A stretch of DNA of 64,000 bases from a gamma proteobacterium SCGC AAA168-P09 (GTDB taxonomy: Bacteria > Pseudomonadota > Gammaproteobacteria > Magnimaribacterales > D2472): NCBI GenBank assembly GCA_000385055.1, contig ARRL01000002.1, forward strand, positions 26,242-90,241. The letters are read 5' to 3'. This document shows, piece after piece, positions 27,506 to 35,018 of this stretch; the stretch's first letter is position 1; every line of letters begins with the position of its first letter. The translations under genes and the position numbers were made by a program. The notes beneath the pieces are model-generated. The model saw nothing but the letters and a program-made list of their open reading frames with translations. It was not told where the DNA came from and did not search any database.

Positions 27506-29371
27506 ATGCTTTCATTTAATAATTTAGAACTAGTTCTTGGCGGTAAAACATTATTTGATGATGTTTCATTAACCATTCATCATCATCAAAAAGTTGGTCT
27601 TATTGGCGCAAATGGAACTGGTAAAACTAGCCTTTTTAAAGTTATAAAAAAAGAGATTGAAGTTGACCAAAGCTCTGTTAGTTACCCAAATGATTTAAGA
27701 ATATCTTATCTCGCTCAAGAGGTGCCAGCATCAGATGAAATCGCACTTCAATATGTATTATCTGGTGATTACAGGCTGCTTGAGATTCAGCATGAAATTG
27801 AATTAGCTGAAAAAGAAGAAAAATTTGAAATTCTTGCAGAGCTTTATGAGACATATAGTGCCCTGGATGGATATTCTGCAAAATCAAAAGCAGAACAATT
27901 AATTGTAGGTTTAGGGTTTAAGTCTGAAGATTTTAATAAACCTTTAAAGGACTTCTCTGGAGGTTGGAGAGTTAGACTTAATTTAGCCAAGACATTGATG
28001 CAGCCATCTGATCTTATGCTGCTTGATGAGCCAACAAACCATTTAGATTTAGATGCAATCCTTTGGCTGTCTAATTGGATTAAATCATTTCCAGGCGCAT
28101 TAATATTAATTTCACACGATAGAGATTTTTTAGATGATTGCGTGTCATTTATAGCTCATTTATACCATCAATCAATAGAGTTATATTCTGGTAACTTTAC
28201 TCAATTTGAAATTCTTAGAGCTACAAAATTGGCAGAGATACAAAGTAATTATGTAAAACAACAAAAAGAAGTTGCTCACATGCAAAGCTTTATTAATAGG
28301 TTTAAAGCCAAAGCTACAAAAGCAAGACAAGCTCAAAGTAGAGTTAAGGCACTAGAAAAGATGGAGTTAATTGCTCCTGCGCATATTGATTCACCATTTA
28401 ATTTTACTATTTCTGAAACAGAAAAAATTTCAAATCCTCTGATTTCATTGTCTGATAGTAGTCTTGGATATAATACACCTATCCTTTCAATGGTTAATTT
28501 ATCAATTGCTCCTGGAGATAGAATTGGTTTATTAGGTCCAAATGGCGCTGGTAAATCTACTTTAATAAAAAGCATTGTTGGAAGTATTTCTTTAATAGAT
28601 GGCCAAAGAGAGGCAGGAACTAATTTTAAGGTTGGTTATTTCTCTCAACATCAGGTGGATGATTTAGATTTATCTATATCAGCATTTACTCATATTCAAA
28701 GACTTGATGAAACAAAAACAGAGAAACAAATAAGAACTTACCTTGGAGGATTTAATTTTAAAGGTGATAAAGTTAAAGATTCTATTCATCTTTTTTCAGG
28801 TGGAGAGAAAGCAAGACTAGCTTTTGCTATTATTTCTTATCAAAAACCTAATATTCTTTTAATGGACGAGCCAACAAACCATTTAGATATGGAGATGAGA
28901 CATGCCCTAACGATAGCATTACAAACTTTTAGGGGTGCTATCTTGCTTATCTCTCATGATAGACATTTATTAAATAGCTCAGTTGATCATTTTTATTTAG
29001 TTGATAATGGCAGAGTAGATATATTTAATGGCGATTTAAATGATTACAAAAATTATATTTTAGATATCAAATCAAGTGATATAAAAGAAACGAAGAAAAA
29101 AGTTAAAAGTTCAAAAGATAACAAGGATGATAACAGTAAATTAATTAAATCCTTAAATATAGAGATATCTAAATTAGAAAAAAGATTATTAAGACTCAAT
29201 GCTAAATTAGATAAGGCAAACTTAAAGCTTGCTGATCCTGACTTATACAAAGATGATTCATCAGATAATTTACAGGACTTAATCAGAAATCAACTAGAGT
29301 TATCTAACGAGGTTGAGCTTGCTGATCAAGAATGGATGGATAAAGTAACTGATTTGGAATCTTTATCTTAA
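27506..29371 (+). CDS. ABC-F family ATPase (YheS/Uup-like)
   Basis: A 621-residue soluble protein with two ABC domains: Walker A GANGTGKT and GPNGAGKS, signatures FSGGWRVRLNLAK and FSGGEKARLAFA, Walker B LMLLDEPTNHLD and ILLMDEPTNHLD. The linker between them carries the charged helices of ABC-F factors, and the C-terminal 90 residues form a coiled coil (KSLNIEISKLEKRLLRLNAK). ABC-F proteins act on the ribosome as translation factors. The length and C-terminal coiled coil fit YheS better than EttA. It ends 6 bases before the convergent tRNA-Arg. Confidence 0.92.
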   Translation: MLSFNNLELVLGGKTLFDDVSLTIHHHQKVGLIGANGTGKTSLFKVIKKEIEVDQSSVSYPNDLRISYLAQEVPASDEIALQYVLSGDYRLLEIQHEIELAEKEEKFEILAELYETYSALDGYSAKSKAEQLIVGLGFKSEDFNKPLKDFSGGWRVRLNLAKTLMQPSDLMLLDEPTNHLDLDAILWLSNWIKSFPGALILISHDRDFLDDCVSFIAHLYHQSIELYSGNFTQFEILRATKLAEIQSNYVKQQKEVAHMQSFINRFKAKATKARQAQSRVKALEKMELIAPAHIDSPFNFTISETEKISNPLISLSDSSLGYNTPILSMVNLSIAPGDRIGLLGPNGAGKSTLIKSIVGSISLIDGQREAGTNFKVGYFSQHQVDDLDLSISAFTHIQRLDETKTEKQIRTYLGGFNFKGDKVKDSIHLFSGGEKARLAFAIISYQKPNILLMDEPTNHLDMEMRHALTIALQTFRGAILLISHDRHLLNSSVDHFYLVDNGRVDIFNGDLNDYKNYILDIKSSDIKETKKKVKSSKDNKDDNSKLIKSLNIEISKLEKRLLRLNAKLDKANLKLADPDLYKDDSSDNLQDLIRNQLELSNEVELADQEWMDKVTDLESLS

Positions 29372-29377
29372 AGAGAA

Positions 29378-29454
29378 TGGCGCGCCCGGAGAGATTCGAA
29401 CTCCCGACCCCTTGGTTCGTAGCCAAGTACTCTATCCAGCTGAGCTACGGGCGC
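29378..29454 (-). tRNA. tRNA-Arg (anticodon ACG), island attachment target
   Basis: A 77-nt minus-strand tRNA: acceptor GCGCCCG/CGGGCGC, D arm AGCTCAG, anticodon stem CTTGG/CCAAG around loop CTACGAA giving ACG, T arm GGAGTTCGAATCT, discriminator G and encoded CCA. It is complete. Its 5' half (29415-29454) is repeated at 45821-45860, so the 5' half in this copy, and the promoter upstream of it, come from the integrated element. Confidence 0.96.
29415..29454. repeat. Left 40-bp attachment repeat (att), inside tRNA-Arg
   Basis: These 40 bases run from the anticodon loop to the 5' end of tRNA-Arg and are identical to 45821-45860. The flanking bases differ (CTTG before, AATC after, against CTAC and TTAG at the other copy), so identity ends sharply at both sides. 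This marks the junction left by site-specific recombination. Confidence 0.93.
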
Positions 29455-29459
29455 AATCA

Positions 29460-29465
29460 ATTATA
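29460..29465 (-). promoter_or_regulatory. Element-supplied -10 box for tRNA-Arg(ACG)
   Basis: On the minus strand a TATAAT stands five bases before the 5' end of the tRNA. It lies inside the island, so after integration it replaces the original promoter, whose remains are at 45876-45881. No good -35 is apparent. Confidence 0.45.
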
Positions 29466-29607
29466 AAACCCTTTAAAACAATACTTTAAAGCTATTTATT
29501 GGTGCAAGTTATATTTTTTTATTTCAGCATATTTCACTTAATTACTTGAAATATCGTCCATAATTCGTACTATAATAAATATATAAACAACTTAAAACAT
29601 ATCTATT

Positions 29608-30855
29608 ATGATTAAAAATAGCTTCGATTTTACCCCAGCTATTATTAATTCACTTAAGTTACAGGGTGATAAAAATGATACTTATTATGATTCTCATAAA
29701 AAAGCCATTATCCCAAACTGTAGACTTCAACTTGTCGTAGGTTCAAAAAGTAAGACATATTATCTAGTCTTTAGAAAAAATGTAAATGGTAAAGAAAACA
29801 AACGAATGGTTAAACTTGGTTCACATCCTGCTCTAACCGTTTCGTTAGCAAGAGAAAAATTTATACAAGAAGCAATCAGTATCGTTACAGATCAAGATAA
29901 GTTCTTATCAGAAAAAAAGAATATAGGAATCACAATAAATGACATGGTTGATTTCTATGACGATGAAAAGGGTATCAAAAAAGATGAAAATTTTTTATTT
30001 AACGAAGTAAGAAATAATCTTGGTAATGTTTTAGCTAAAAGTCTCACTCGATATGCAGTTCAAGATTTTTATAAACCTCAAATACAAAATAGAAATCTTT
30101 ATTCAGCTAATTCTAGAAGAGAGATTGTTCAAAGGATTTGGAACTACAACATTAGATGGAACAAAAAATGTGAATTTCTTGAAGATAAGAAGAACCCTGC
30201 AAGTTGGAAAATAGAAGGATTTAAAAAAGAAGCAAGCACTAGATTGATAGAGAAGTTTCAAATAAAGCCATTAATGGAAGCTATTTATAAAGAAGAGAAC
30301 AAAGAAAAAAGTGATTTATTAAAACTCTTTTTTATTTTAGGACAACATCCTTATACAGAGATATGCAAAATGAGATGGGATCAGATAAAAGATGATCCTG
30401 AATACCCAAACACTAAATGGTGGGTAATGGAAGAAGGGTTTCATAAGGTCAAAGATTTAAAGCATACTGTTTATCTTCATCCAGTGGTCATGAATATTAT
30501 TAATAGGCAAAAAGGTAAAGATGATACTCATGTATTTACTAGTAAATACAACTTAGATAACCAAGGAAATAGAAAGCCATATACAAAGACTGGTTTCAGT
30601 AAACAGATGAAAAGAATTAAAGACTACTTAGGCACTCAAGATATTGATATACGGTGCTTTAGAGCCTCCATAACAACTCATTTAAGAGAAATGAGCAAAG
30701 GGTATGAACCTTCGTATCTGTTAGGACAGGCTCTTCCTGGAATATCTAACAGGGTTTATACAAGAAGCGAATTTAAAGCACAAAAAATTGAAATGACTAA
30801 TGCTTGGATCAAGTTTATCGAAGATTGTTGTAGACCAGAATCATGGAAGCAATAA
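29608..30855 (+). CDS. Tyrosine recombinase (P4-type integrase), divergent active site
   Basis: A 415-residue integrase. The N-terminal arm-binding part (about 10-90) has the beta pattern SKTYYLVFRK...RMVKLGSHPALTVSLAREKF of P4-like integrases; a core-binding helical part and a C-terminal catalytic domain follow. The nucleophile Tyr384 is in RVYTR and the second catalytic Arg is Arg352. The position of the first Arg (GQRPGE in relatives) reads GQHPYTE, so His247 replaces Arg. The HxxR motif reads RCFR and the later His position is Gln. It reads away from the adjacent tRNA-Arg. Despite these changes the two att repeats show it or a relative once worked. Confidence 0.88.
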   Translation: MIKNSFDFTPAIINSLKLQGDKNDTYYDSHKKAIIPNCRLQLVVGSKSKTYYLVFRKNVNGKENKRMVKLGSHPALTVSLAREKFIQEAISIVTDQDKFLSEKKNIGITINDMVDFYDDEKGIKKDENFLFNEVRNNLGNVLAKSLTRYAVQDFYKPQIQNRNLYSANSRREIVQRIWNYNIRWNKKCEFLEDKKNPASWKIEGFKKEASTRLIEKFQIKPLMEAIYKEENKEKSDLLKLFFILGQHPYTEICKMRWDQIKDDPEYPNTKWWVMEEGFHKVKDLKHTVYLHPVVMNIINRQKGKDDTHVFTSKYNLDNQGNRKPYTKTGFSKQMKRIKDYLGTQDIDIRCFRASITTHLREMSKGYEPSYLLGQALPGISNRVYTRSEFKAQKIEMTNAWIKFIEDCCRPESWKQ

Positions 30856-31328
30856 CATTAACAGAAGAGGTTATACCTAACCTCAAAGATAAATCAGAGT
30901 TTGATACAACCCCTGATTGGCTAAACTATATAATAGATACTATTGAATCTTCTATTGAAGAAGCATCCGGTGAACATAATTTTAAAGAGGGTATTACTTT
31001 AGTTACTGATAGCATGTGCAGTCCTGCTTATAAAATTAGAGAGATCTTTAAAAATAATAAACCTCTTAGTCTTGAAGATATTAAAGAGATAGAAAAACAA
31101 GTATCTAACATTAAAATTATTAAGAATAGTTTCTATCAACGCGAGACAACACCTGAAAAACTAAATTTATATACTTGTTGGTCTTTATATCAGCATGGTG
31201 CATCTTGGAATAAGATTTACGAATTATCAGATGCTAATTATGCTTGGAACAGCGACAACAAAGATAACGTCATTAGAAAGTTAAAAAGATGGTCTAAAAA
31301 CCTTGGATGGGAACGTAATTCTAAATAG
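30843..31328 (+). CDS. Hypothetical protein downstream of the integrase
   Basis: A 161-residue protein starting 13 bases before the integrase stop, so probably translated with it. It is acidic and helical (DWLNYIIDTIESSIEEASGE, LSLEDIKEIEKQVSNIKIIK), with a basic aromatic end NVIRKLKRWSKNLGWERNSK. No known domain is recognised. The overlap with the integrase suggests a role in recombination or its control, such as a directionality or accessory factor, but this is only inference. Confidence 0.6.
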   Translation: MEAITLTEEVIPNLKDKSEFDTTPDWLNYIIDTIESSIEEASGEHNFKEGITLVTDSMCSPAYKIREIFKNNKPLSLEDIKEIEKQVSNIKIIKNSFYQRETTPEKLNLYTCWSLYQHGASWNKIYELSDANYAWNSDNKDNVIRKLKRWSKNLGWERNSK

Positions 31329-31420
31329 CTAATTACTTTAATAGAGTTCAACTAACTCTAAAGAAGGAGGGCGCTCGACAATAACCCACATGGATTGTGA
31401 GATAGGACCCAAAATATTGT

Positions 31421-31765
31421 TTAATCTACCTTTAAATCTAAAATACCTTTCAGATTATTACATCCACCAAGATTACCTTTAAAATCTATACGAGTTATCA
31501 AATCATCTTCAGCAAATATTGAGGCAATACACCAATAATTATATGTCTGTTCACCATCCTCTTCGCCCCAAGTTTGTGACAAAGTTTTAGCATATTCATA
31601 TTTTAAAACTGACCTACCATCATCAAGCTTTATAGTATCTTTAGGTACACCATACTTATATATAAAATCATTTATAGATTCACCTACCCAGTAATCATTA
31701 TATTCCTCTGTTGTAGTTGCACATGAAACAATAAATAGGAAACTTAATAGGTATATCTTTTTCAT
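31421..31765 (-). CDS. Small lipoprotein, BamE/SmpA-like fold
   Basis: A 114-residue precursor starting MKKIYLLSFLFIVSCATTTE, with a clear lipobox (IVSC). The mature part, with WVGESINDFIYKYGVPKDT and an SVLKYEYA strand, follows the pattern of small outer-membrane lipoproteins of the SmpA/OmlA fold. I prefer the second Met (31765) over 31771 because it begins the signal peptide. It is on the minus strand, unlike most cargo genes. The fold is inferred by pattern. Confidence 0.65.
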   Translation of the reverse strand: MKKIYLLSFLFIVSCATTTEEYNDYWVGESINDFIYKYGVPKDTIKLDDGRSVLKYEYAKTLSQTWGEEDGEQTYNYWCIASIFAEDDLITRIDFKGNLGGCNNLKGILDLKVD

Positions 31766-31786
31766 ACACATATATTACAACACAGG

Positions 31787-32194
31787 TTATTCAACAAACA
31801 ACTTAGGCACTTCATCAAGATACATAACAGCTATCAATGTGAAGCCTTTGAAGTGACCATAGGTGTTATTTGTTTCCCATGTATCAACCTTAACTTTCAC
31901 ATTAGAACCGTTAGGTATTTCACCAAATATCTTTAAGGGCTTTTCCTTCTTGTTAACTATGATTGGTTCATAGCCTTCCTTATCCTTTGTCATGATTCTT
32001 AAAGTGAATCCTTGTTCTAGTTCTTTAGTTGGATAACCTTGCTTCTTAAACTTGTTGTATGTGCTTTTGTTTACTAATAGATTCAATCCATAGTATCCAT
32101 AGAATTTGTTTGGTGAGAATAGGCTACACCAGTATGCTTTGCCTTCTAATATCATATTAACTACTGTATCAAATCCTAAACTATCTTTTGGCAC
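31787..32194 (-). CDS. Putative phage-type single-stranded DNA-binding protein
   Basis: A 135-residue protein. The segments GKAYWCSLFSPNKFYGYYGLNLLV and PNGSNVKVKVDTWETNNTYG resemble the pattern of small ssDNA-binding (gp2.5-like) proteins of podophages, which have GKxYWAxxF...W.vdL and igNGSxVxVxy. No enzyme motif is seen. The GTG at 32194 is the listed start, but the frame stays open upstream without an ATG, so the N terminus is uncertain. If correct, it would support replication or packaging parasitism by the island. Confidence 0.45.
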   Translation of the reverse strand: MPKDSLGFDTVVNMILEGKAYWCSLFSPNKFYGYYGLNLLVNKSTYNKFKKQGYPTKELEQGFTLRIMTKDKEGYEPIIVNKKEKPLKIFGEIPNGSNVKVKVDTWETNNTYGHFKGFTLIAVMYLDEVPKLFVE

Positions 32195-32277
32195 TATTGA
32201 CCAATGACGGTTGCGATTTCTTTTTCTTTGTAGATTATGTCAAAATAAATCAACCTTATTTTTAAGATGGAGGAGTT

Positions 32278-32568
32278 ATGAAATATTTAGGAATATTGGC
32301 AACTGTTATTATTATTAGTTCATGTGCAACATCACAAGAAATTGTTTTACCAAGTGGGGCAAAAGGTTTCACAATAAATTGTGGAAGTTATGAAGGAGAT
32401 TCATGGTCTGCTTGTTATCAAAAAGCAGGAGAAATGTGTCCTACTGGATATGACATATTAGAAAAGACTGAAGAACAAGATAAAAATATTGTAGCTAATA
32501 ATTATACTTTCCAAACATTGGAAGATGACAAAAGAGTATTAGTTATTGAATGTAAAAAAGATTCTTAG
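32278..32568 (+). CDS. Small secreted lipoprotein
   Basis: A 96-residue precursor with signal peptide and lipobox ISSCAT (Cys at residue 16). The mature region has three further Cys (FTINCGSYEGDSWSACYQKAGEMC and a last Cys near the end), suggesting disulfides in the periplasm. A GGAGG ribosome site precedes the ATG. The sequence NCGSYEGDSWSACYQKA resembles a widespread small lipoprotein family of unknown function. It is divergent from the gene at 31787. Confidence 0.68.
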   Translation: MKYLGILATVIIISSCATSQEIVLPSGAKGFTINCGSYEGDSWSACYQKAGEMCPTGYDILEKTEEQDKNIVANNYTFQTLEDDKRVLVIECKKDS

Positions 32569-32660
32569 GTTCTACCTAAACAATAACTGTCGGTCTATTT
32601 AAGGTGCATACATCGTTTAGTGTCAGCACTTAAAAAACCATGTCCATGTCCATAAAAGCA

Positions 32661-32697
32661 ACTGGGTAGAGTTGCGGAGTTAGATGTTCTACCCAGT
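32661..32697. other. 10-bp perfect inverted repeat in a non-coding gap
   Basis: ACTGGGTAGA (32661-32670) pairs with TCTACCCAGT (32688-32697) around a 17-nt loop. The 242-base gap (32569-32810) has no ORF. There is no T run after it, so it is not a normal terminator; it may be a structured RNA, a recombination or an origin-type site. It lies about 60 bases upstream of the first ECF-type promoter. Confidence 0.5.
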
Positions 32698-32759
32698 CTA
32701 ATTCTTCTGTATATCCTCTAGAATCTTTTTAATACATTCTTAAAATAATTCAATATATT

Positions 32760-32790
32760 TGTAACAAACCTACTTTTATCTCGTTGTACT
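32760..32790 (+). promoter_or_regulatory. ECF-type promoter P1 (TGTAACAAA - 13 nt - CGTTGTACT)
   Basis: The first of three near-identical sites in the island. TGTAACAAA is at 32760-32768 and CGTTGTACT at 32782-32790; the ATG of the secreted-protein gene follows 20 bases later. The spacing of 13 bases between the nonamers, or 16 between TGTAAC and CGTT, suits the -35/-10 geometry of ECF sigma factors. Confidence 0.75.
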
Positions 32791-32810
32791 GATATACAGG
32801 AGATAAAAAT

Positions 32811-33416
32811 ATGAAACATATACTTTTTGGATTACTTGCATTTTCCATCTATTCAAGCGCAATTGAATATAGTTCTACTCACGAAAATACGTACTGGTAC
32901 TATGATGATGAGTCATCAGCTGAAGGATGGCATATAGGCACAGTTAGAACGAATCTTGTTTATGGAGATAAGCTTAGATTTGCCATATCTGAGAAGAGTT
33001 GCGATCAAATACCAGCTATGTACTACACGCTCACTTCTATGGAAATTGCTGATATTAAAAAAAATGATCCTAATTTTAATATAAAGTCTCTTGAGGGATC
33101 AAAGATCACTTTCAGAGCACATATTGATGAATTTGATCCCTTTATGATTAATGCAACAATAAATATTGCTGATGAGATTGATTCAGTTTCATCAATGTTT
33201 TTTATAGAGTTTGATAATGGAATGCCAAGAAACTTTGTATCTGCTAAGAAAAATAACCCTGATGAATTTATAGAAGTGATGATGTTAGAGATTCCTGAGA
33301 ATGATCCTAACTACAAGTACTTTGATTTGCCACAAATGAAATTTCGCATGGGAGGTCTCGTTCATCTTTGGATGCATGCACATGAGCTTTGTTTAGATGC
33401 GAGTGAATATGAGTAA
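32811..33416 (+). CDS. Secreted hypothetical protein, first gene of the P1 cluster
   Basis: A 201-residue precursor with a signal peptide (residues about 1-17, cleavage near SSA-IEYSS). The mature part is beta-rich and acidic, with DKLRFAISEKSC early, a domain with SLEGSKITFRAHIDEFDP, and a closing HLWMHAHELCLDASEYE. Two Cys may form a disulfide. It resembles no family I recognise. The ribosome site is AGGAG. It heads four close or overlapping genes (32811-34514). Confidence 0.7.
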   Translation: MKHILFGLLAFSIYSSAIEYSSTHENTYWYYDDESSAEGWHIGTVRTNLVYGDKLRFAISEKSCDQIPAMYYTLTSMEIADIKKNDPNFNIKSLEGSKITFRAHIDEFDPFMINATINIADEIDSVSSMFFIEFDNGMPRNFVSAKKNNPDEFIEVMMLEIPENDPNYKYFDLPQMKFRMGGLVHLWMHAHELCLDASEYE

Positions 33417-33663
33417 ATTTAAAAATATTATAAGAAAGCTATTTAATTTTGAAGTTTACGAAGAGGGCTACACCTACATTATTTTAAAAGATACCGAATA
33501 TACTAAATATCCAAATAAATATTCAGAAGGTGTCTTTGCATGGTATCAATCTGAAAATGATTCATTAAATATGTCAGAAAATTTTCAAATTCTAAATGGC
33601 GGTGATCCAATAGTCCTTAAAAAATATCTTCTAAAGCAAAAAAGAATTGATGAGGCAATTTAG
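33409..33663 (+). CDS. Small hypothetical protein (84 aa)
   Basis: The second gene of the P1 cluster. It begins MSKFKNIIRKLFNFEVYEEG, is soluble and aromatic-rich (YTYIILKDTEYTKYPNKYSE), and has no signal peptide, so it is probably cytoplasmic. I chose ATG 33409, with GCGAG upstream, rather than the ATG at 33397; it overlaps the previous gene by 8 bases. No domain is recognised. Confidence 0.55.
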   Translation: MSKFKNIIRKLFNFEVYEEGYTYIILKDTEYTKYPNKYSEGVFAWYQSENDSLNMSENFQILNGGDPIVLKKYLLKQKRIDEAI

Positions 33664-33664
33664 T

Positions 33665-34012
33665 ATGAATAAATTAATATTATTTACAGTATTTTTTACT
33701 CTCATAGGTCAAGCCTCTGAAAAATCTATCAATGAATCATGGTGTTCAGATCAAGGCGGGTTAACAGAACATAGAACCTCTTATGGTACCTATGTTGACT
33801 GTCTTACTGAAGATCTAGCAATAGAGGTTGAATATGACTATAACTGGAAAGAATCTATAGGACAGGCCTTACATTATGCAGAGGCTACTGGTAGATCAGC
33901 TGGTATTTTATTGATTATTAGAAGTAAAAGTAACGTTAATTATTTAGAGCAACTCAATTCTGTGATAAATAAATATGACTTACCTATAAAAGTTTTTGTT
34001 ATTCATGAATAA
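33665..34012 (+). CDS. Small secreted hypothetical protein (115 aa)
   Basis: The third gene of the P1 cluster. It has a signal peptide MNKLILFTVFFTLIGQASEK, and the mature part contains WCSDQGGLTEHRTSYGTYVDCL, with a Cys pair, then a helix-strand unit YAEATGRSAGILLIIRSK. ATG 33665 follows a GAGG ribosome site. The end (LPIKVFVIHE) overlaps the next start. The family is a small periplasmic type of unknown role. Confidence 0.6.
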   Translation: MNKLILFTVFFTLIGQASEKSINESWCSDQGGLTEHRTSYGTYVDCLTEDLAIEVEYDYNWKESIGQALHYAEATGRSAGILLIIRSKSNVNYLEQLNSVINKYDLPIKVFVIHE

Positions 34013-34514
34013 TGCATTAACTGATCAAATAGAATTTCTAAATACAAGCTTTCAGCATCATGAGAAAAAAAACATTGTACATATGATTGGTCGTTACAAT
34101 GAAGGTGGTTATCAAATATGCCAATGTGCAGTTCAAACATTTATTGAAAATTGTCGTGAACCAACAAAAATAAGATGTGCTTTGATTTCAACTATTTTTA
34201 TTGGTCATCATGCAAGAAAACACAACCTTTATATTTATGATAATTATCTAATGCCTGTGATAATCGATCACTTCGATAAGTCTGATGATCATCCACAAGT
34301 CTTAGATTATAGAGATGAAGAATATATTGATATTTTACTTTTAAAGTCAATGAACTATCTCGCCTTAGAATGCTACTTTAAAGAAATAAAGGTTACTACA
34401 AATTTATATTGTGAGCTTCATAACTCTGCTCAACAATTTAACAACCCTAAGGTCAGATCTGTCATTTTAAAAAATATTACTTTTTTATGTAACAAATACA
34501 TAAATGAATCGTAG
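34005..34514 (+). CDS. Hypothetical helical cytoplasmic protein (169 aa)
   Basis: The fourth gene of the P1 cluster, overlapping the third by 8 bases. It is all-helical with several His and Cys residues (SFQHHEKKNIVHMIGRYNEG, CQCAVQTFIENC). No signal peptide or catalytic motif is evident. Its last codons and stop overlap the next ECF-type promoter P2 (34488-34518). Confidence 0.6.
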   Translation: MNNALTDQIEFLNTSFQHHEKKNIVHMIGRYNEGGYQICQCAVQTFIENCREPTKIRCALISTIFIGHHARKHNLYIYDNYLMPVIIDHFDKSDDHPQVLDYRDEEYIDILLLKSMNYLALECYFKEIKVTTNLYCELHNSAQQFNNPKVRSVILKNITFLCNKYINES

Positions 34515-34518
34515 TACT
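34488..34518 (+). promoter_or_regulatory. ECF-type promoter P2 (TGTAACAAA - 13 nt - CGTAGTACT)
   Basis: The second copy of the island promoter motif: TGTAACAAA at 34488-34496 and CGTAGTACT at 34510-34518, again with 13 bases between. It lies over the end of the previous coding region, and the gene it would drive starts at 34562 after a longer leader. Confidence 0.75.
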
Positions 34519-34561
34519 TATGAAGGGCAATTAAGCTCTTCAAAATAAAAAGGAAAATATT

Positions 34562-34945
34562 ATGAAAAAACTACTTTTAACAGCAATGATAAGCTTTGGA
34601 GCTATTGAAGCCTCTGCGTATTCTTATTTAACATCGACAACTTATGGTAATAACACCTATACATATGGGTCTATTGGAGGAAGTTCTGTAAATCTTTCAA
34701 CAAGCTCTTATGGTAACAATTCATCAATATTTGGAAGCATTGGTGGAAGTTCTGTAAATCTTTCAACAAGTACTTATGGTAATACCTCATCAACATTTGG
34801 AAGCATTGGTAGAAGTTCTACTAATTTAACTTCAAATACTTATGGAAATTCAACAAGCACATATGGAAACATTGGAAGCTCAAGGATTTCAGGTAATAGT
34901 TTCTCCTATGGCAATAGCACAACATCAAGTTGGATTATTGACTAA
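34562..34945 (+). CDS. Secreted YGN-repeat protein
   Basis: A 127-residue precursor with a signal peptide (residues 1-19, ending ASA). The mature chain is about four and a half copies of a 22-residue unit, with pattern [T/S]YGN.....[Y/F]GSIG.SS.NLS.S. It is rich in Ser, Thr, Gly, Tyr and Asn and almost free of charge. Such repeats form extended beta structures or adhesive surfaces. It has a good AAGGAAA ribosome site and is transcribed from P2 to a terminator at 34957. No catalytic residues are expected. Confidence 0.7.
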   Translation: MKKLLLTAMISFGAIEASAYSYLTSTTYGNNTYTYGSIGGSSVNLSTSSYGNNSSIFGSIGGSSVNLSTSTYGNTSSTFGSIGRSSTNLTSNTYGNSTSTYGNIGSSRISGNSFSYGNSTTSSWIID

Positions 34946-34956
34946 GTATAGTGGGT

Positions 34957-34985
34957 AACACCCTCGAAAGGGGGTGTTATTTTTT
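34957..34985 (+). terminator. Intrinsic terminator after the YGN-repeat gene
   Basis: AACACCC (34957-34963) pairs with GGGTGTT (34972-34978), followed by T residues to 34985. It separates the P2 transcript from the sigma-factor gene 33 bases downstream. Confidence 0.88.
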
Positions 34986-35018
34986 GCAGGATAAGATAAT
35001 TATGTCAAAATATAAAAT

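Noticed and set aside
32780..32800. LexA-like site near P1 (CTG-ATAT-ACAG)
   Set aside because: The arms are only four bases apart instead of eight, and the sequence fits the ECF-type motif better.
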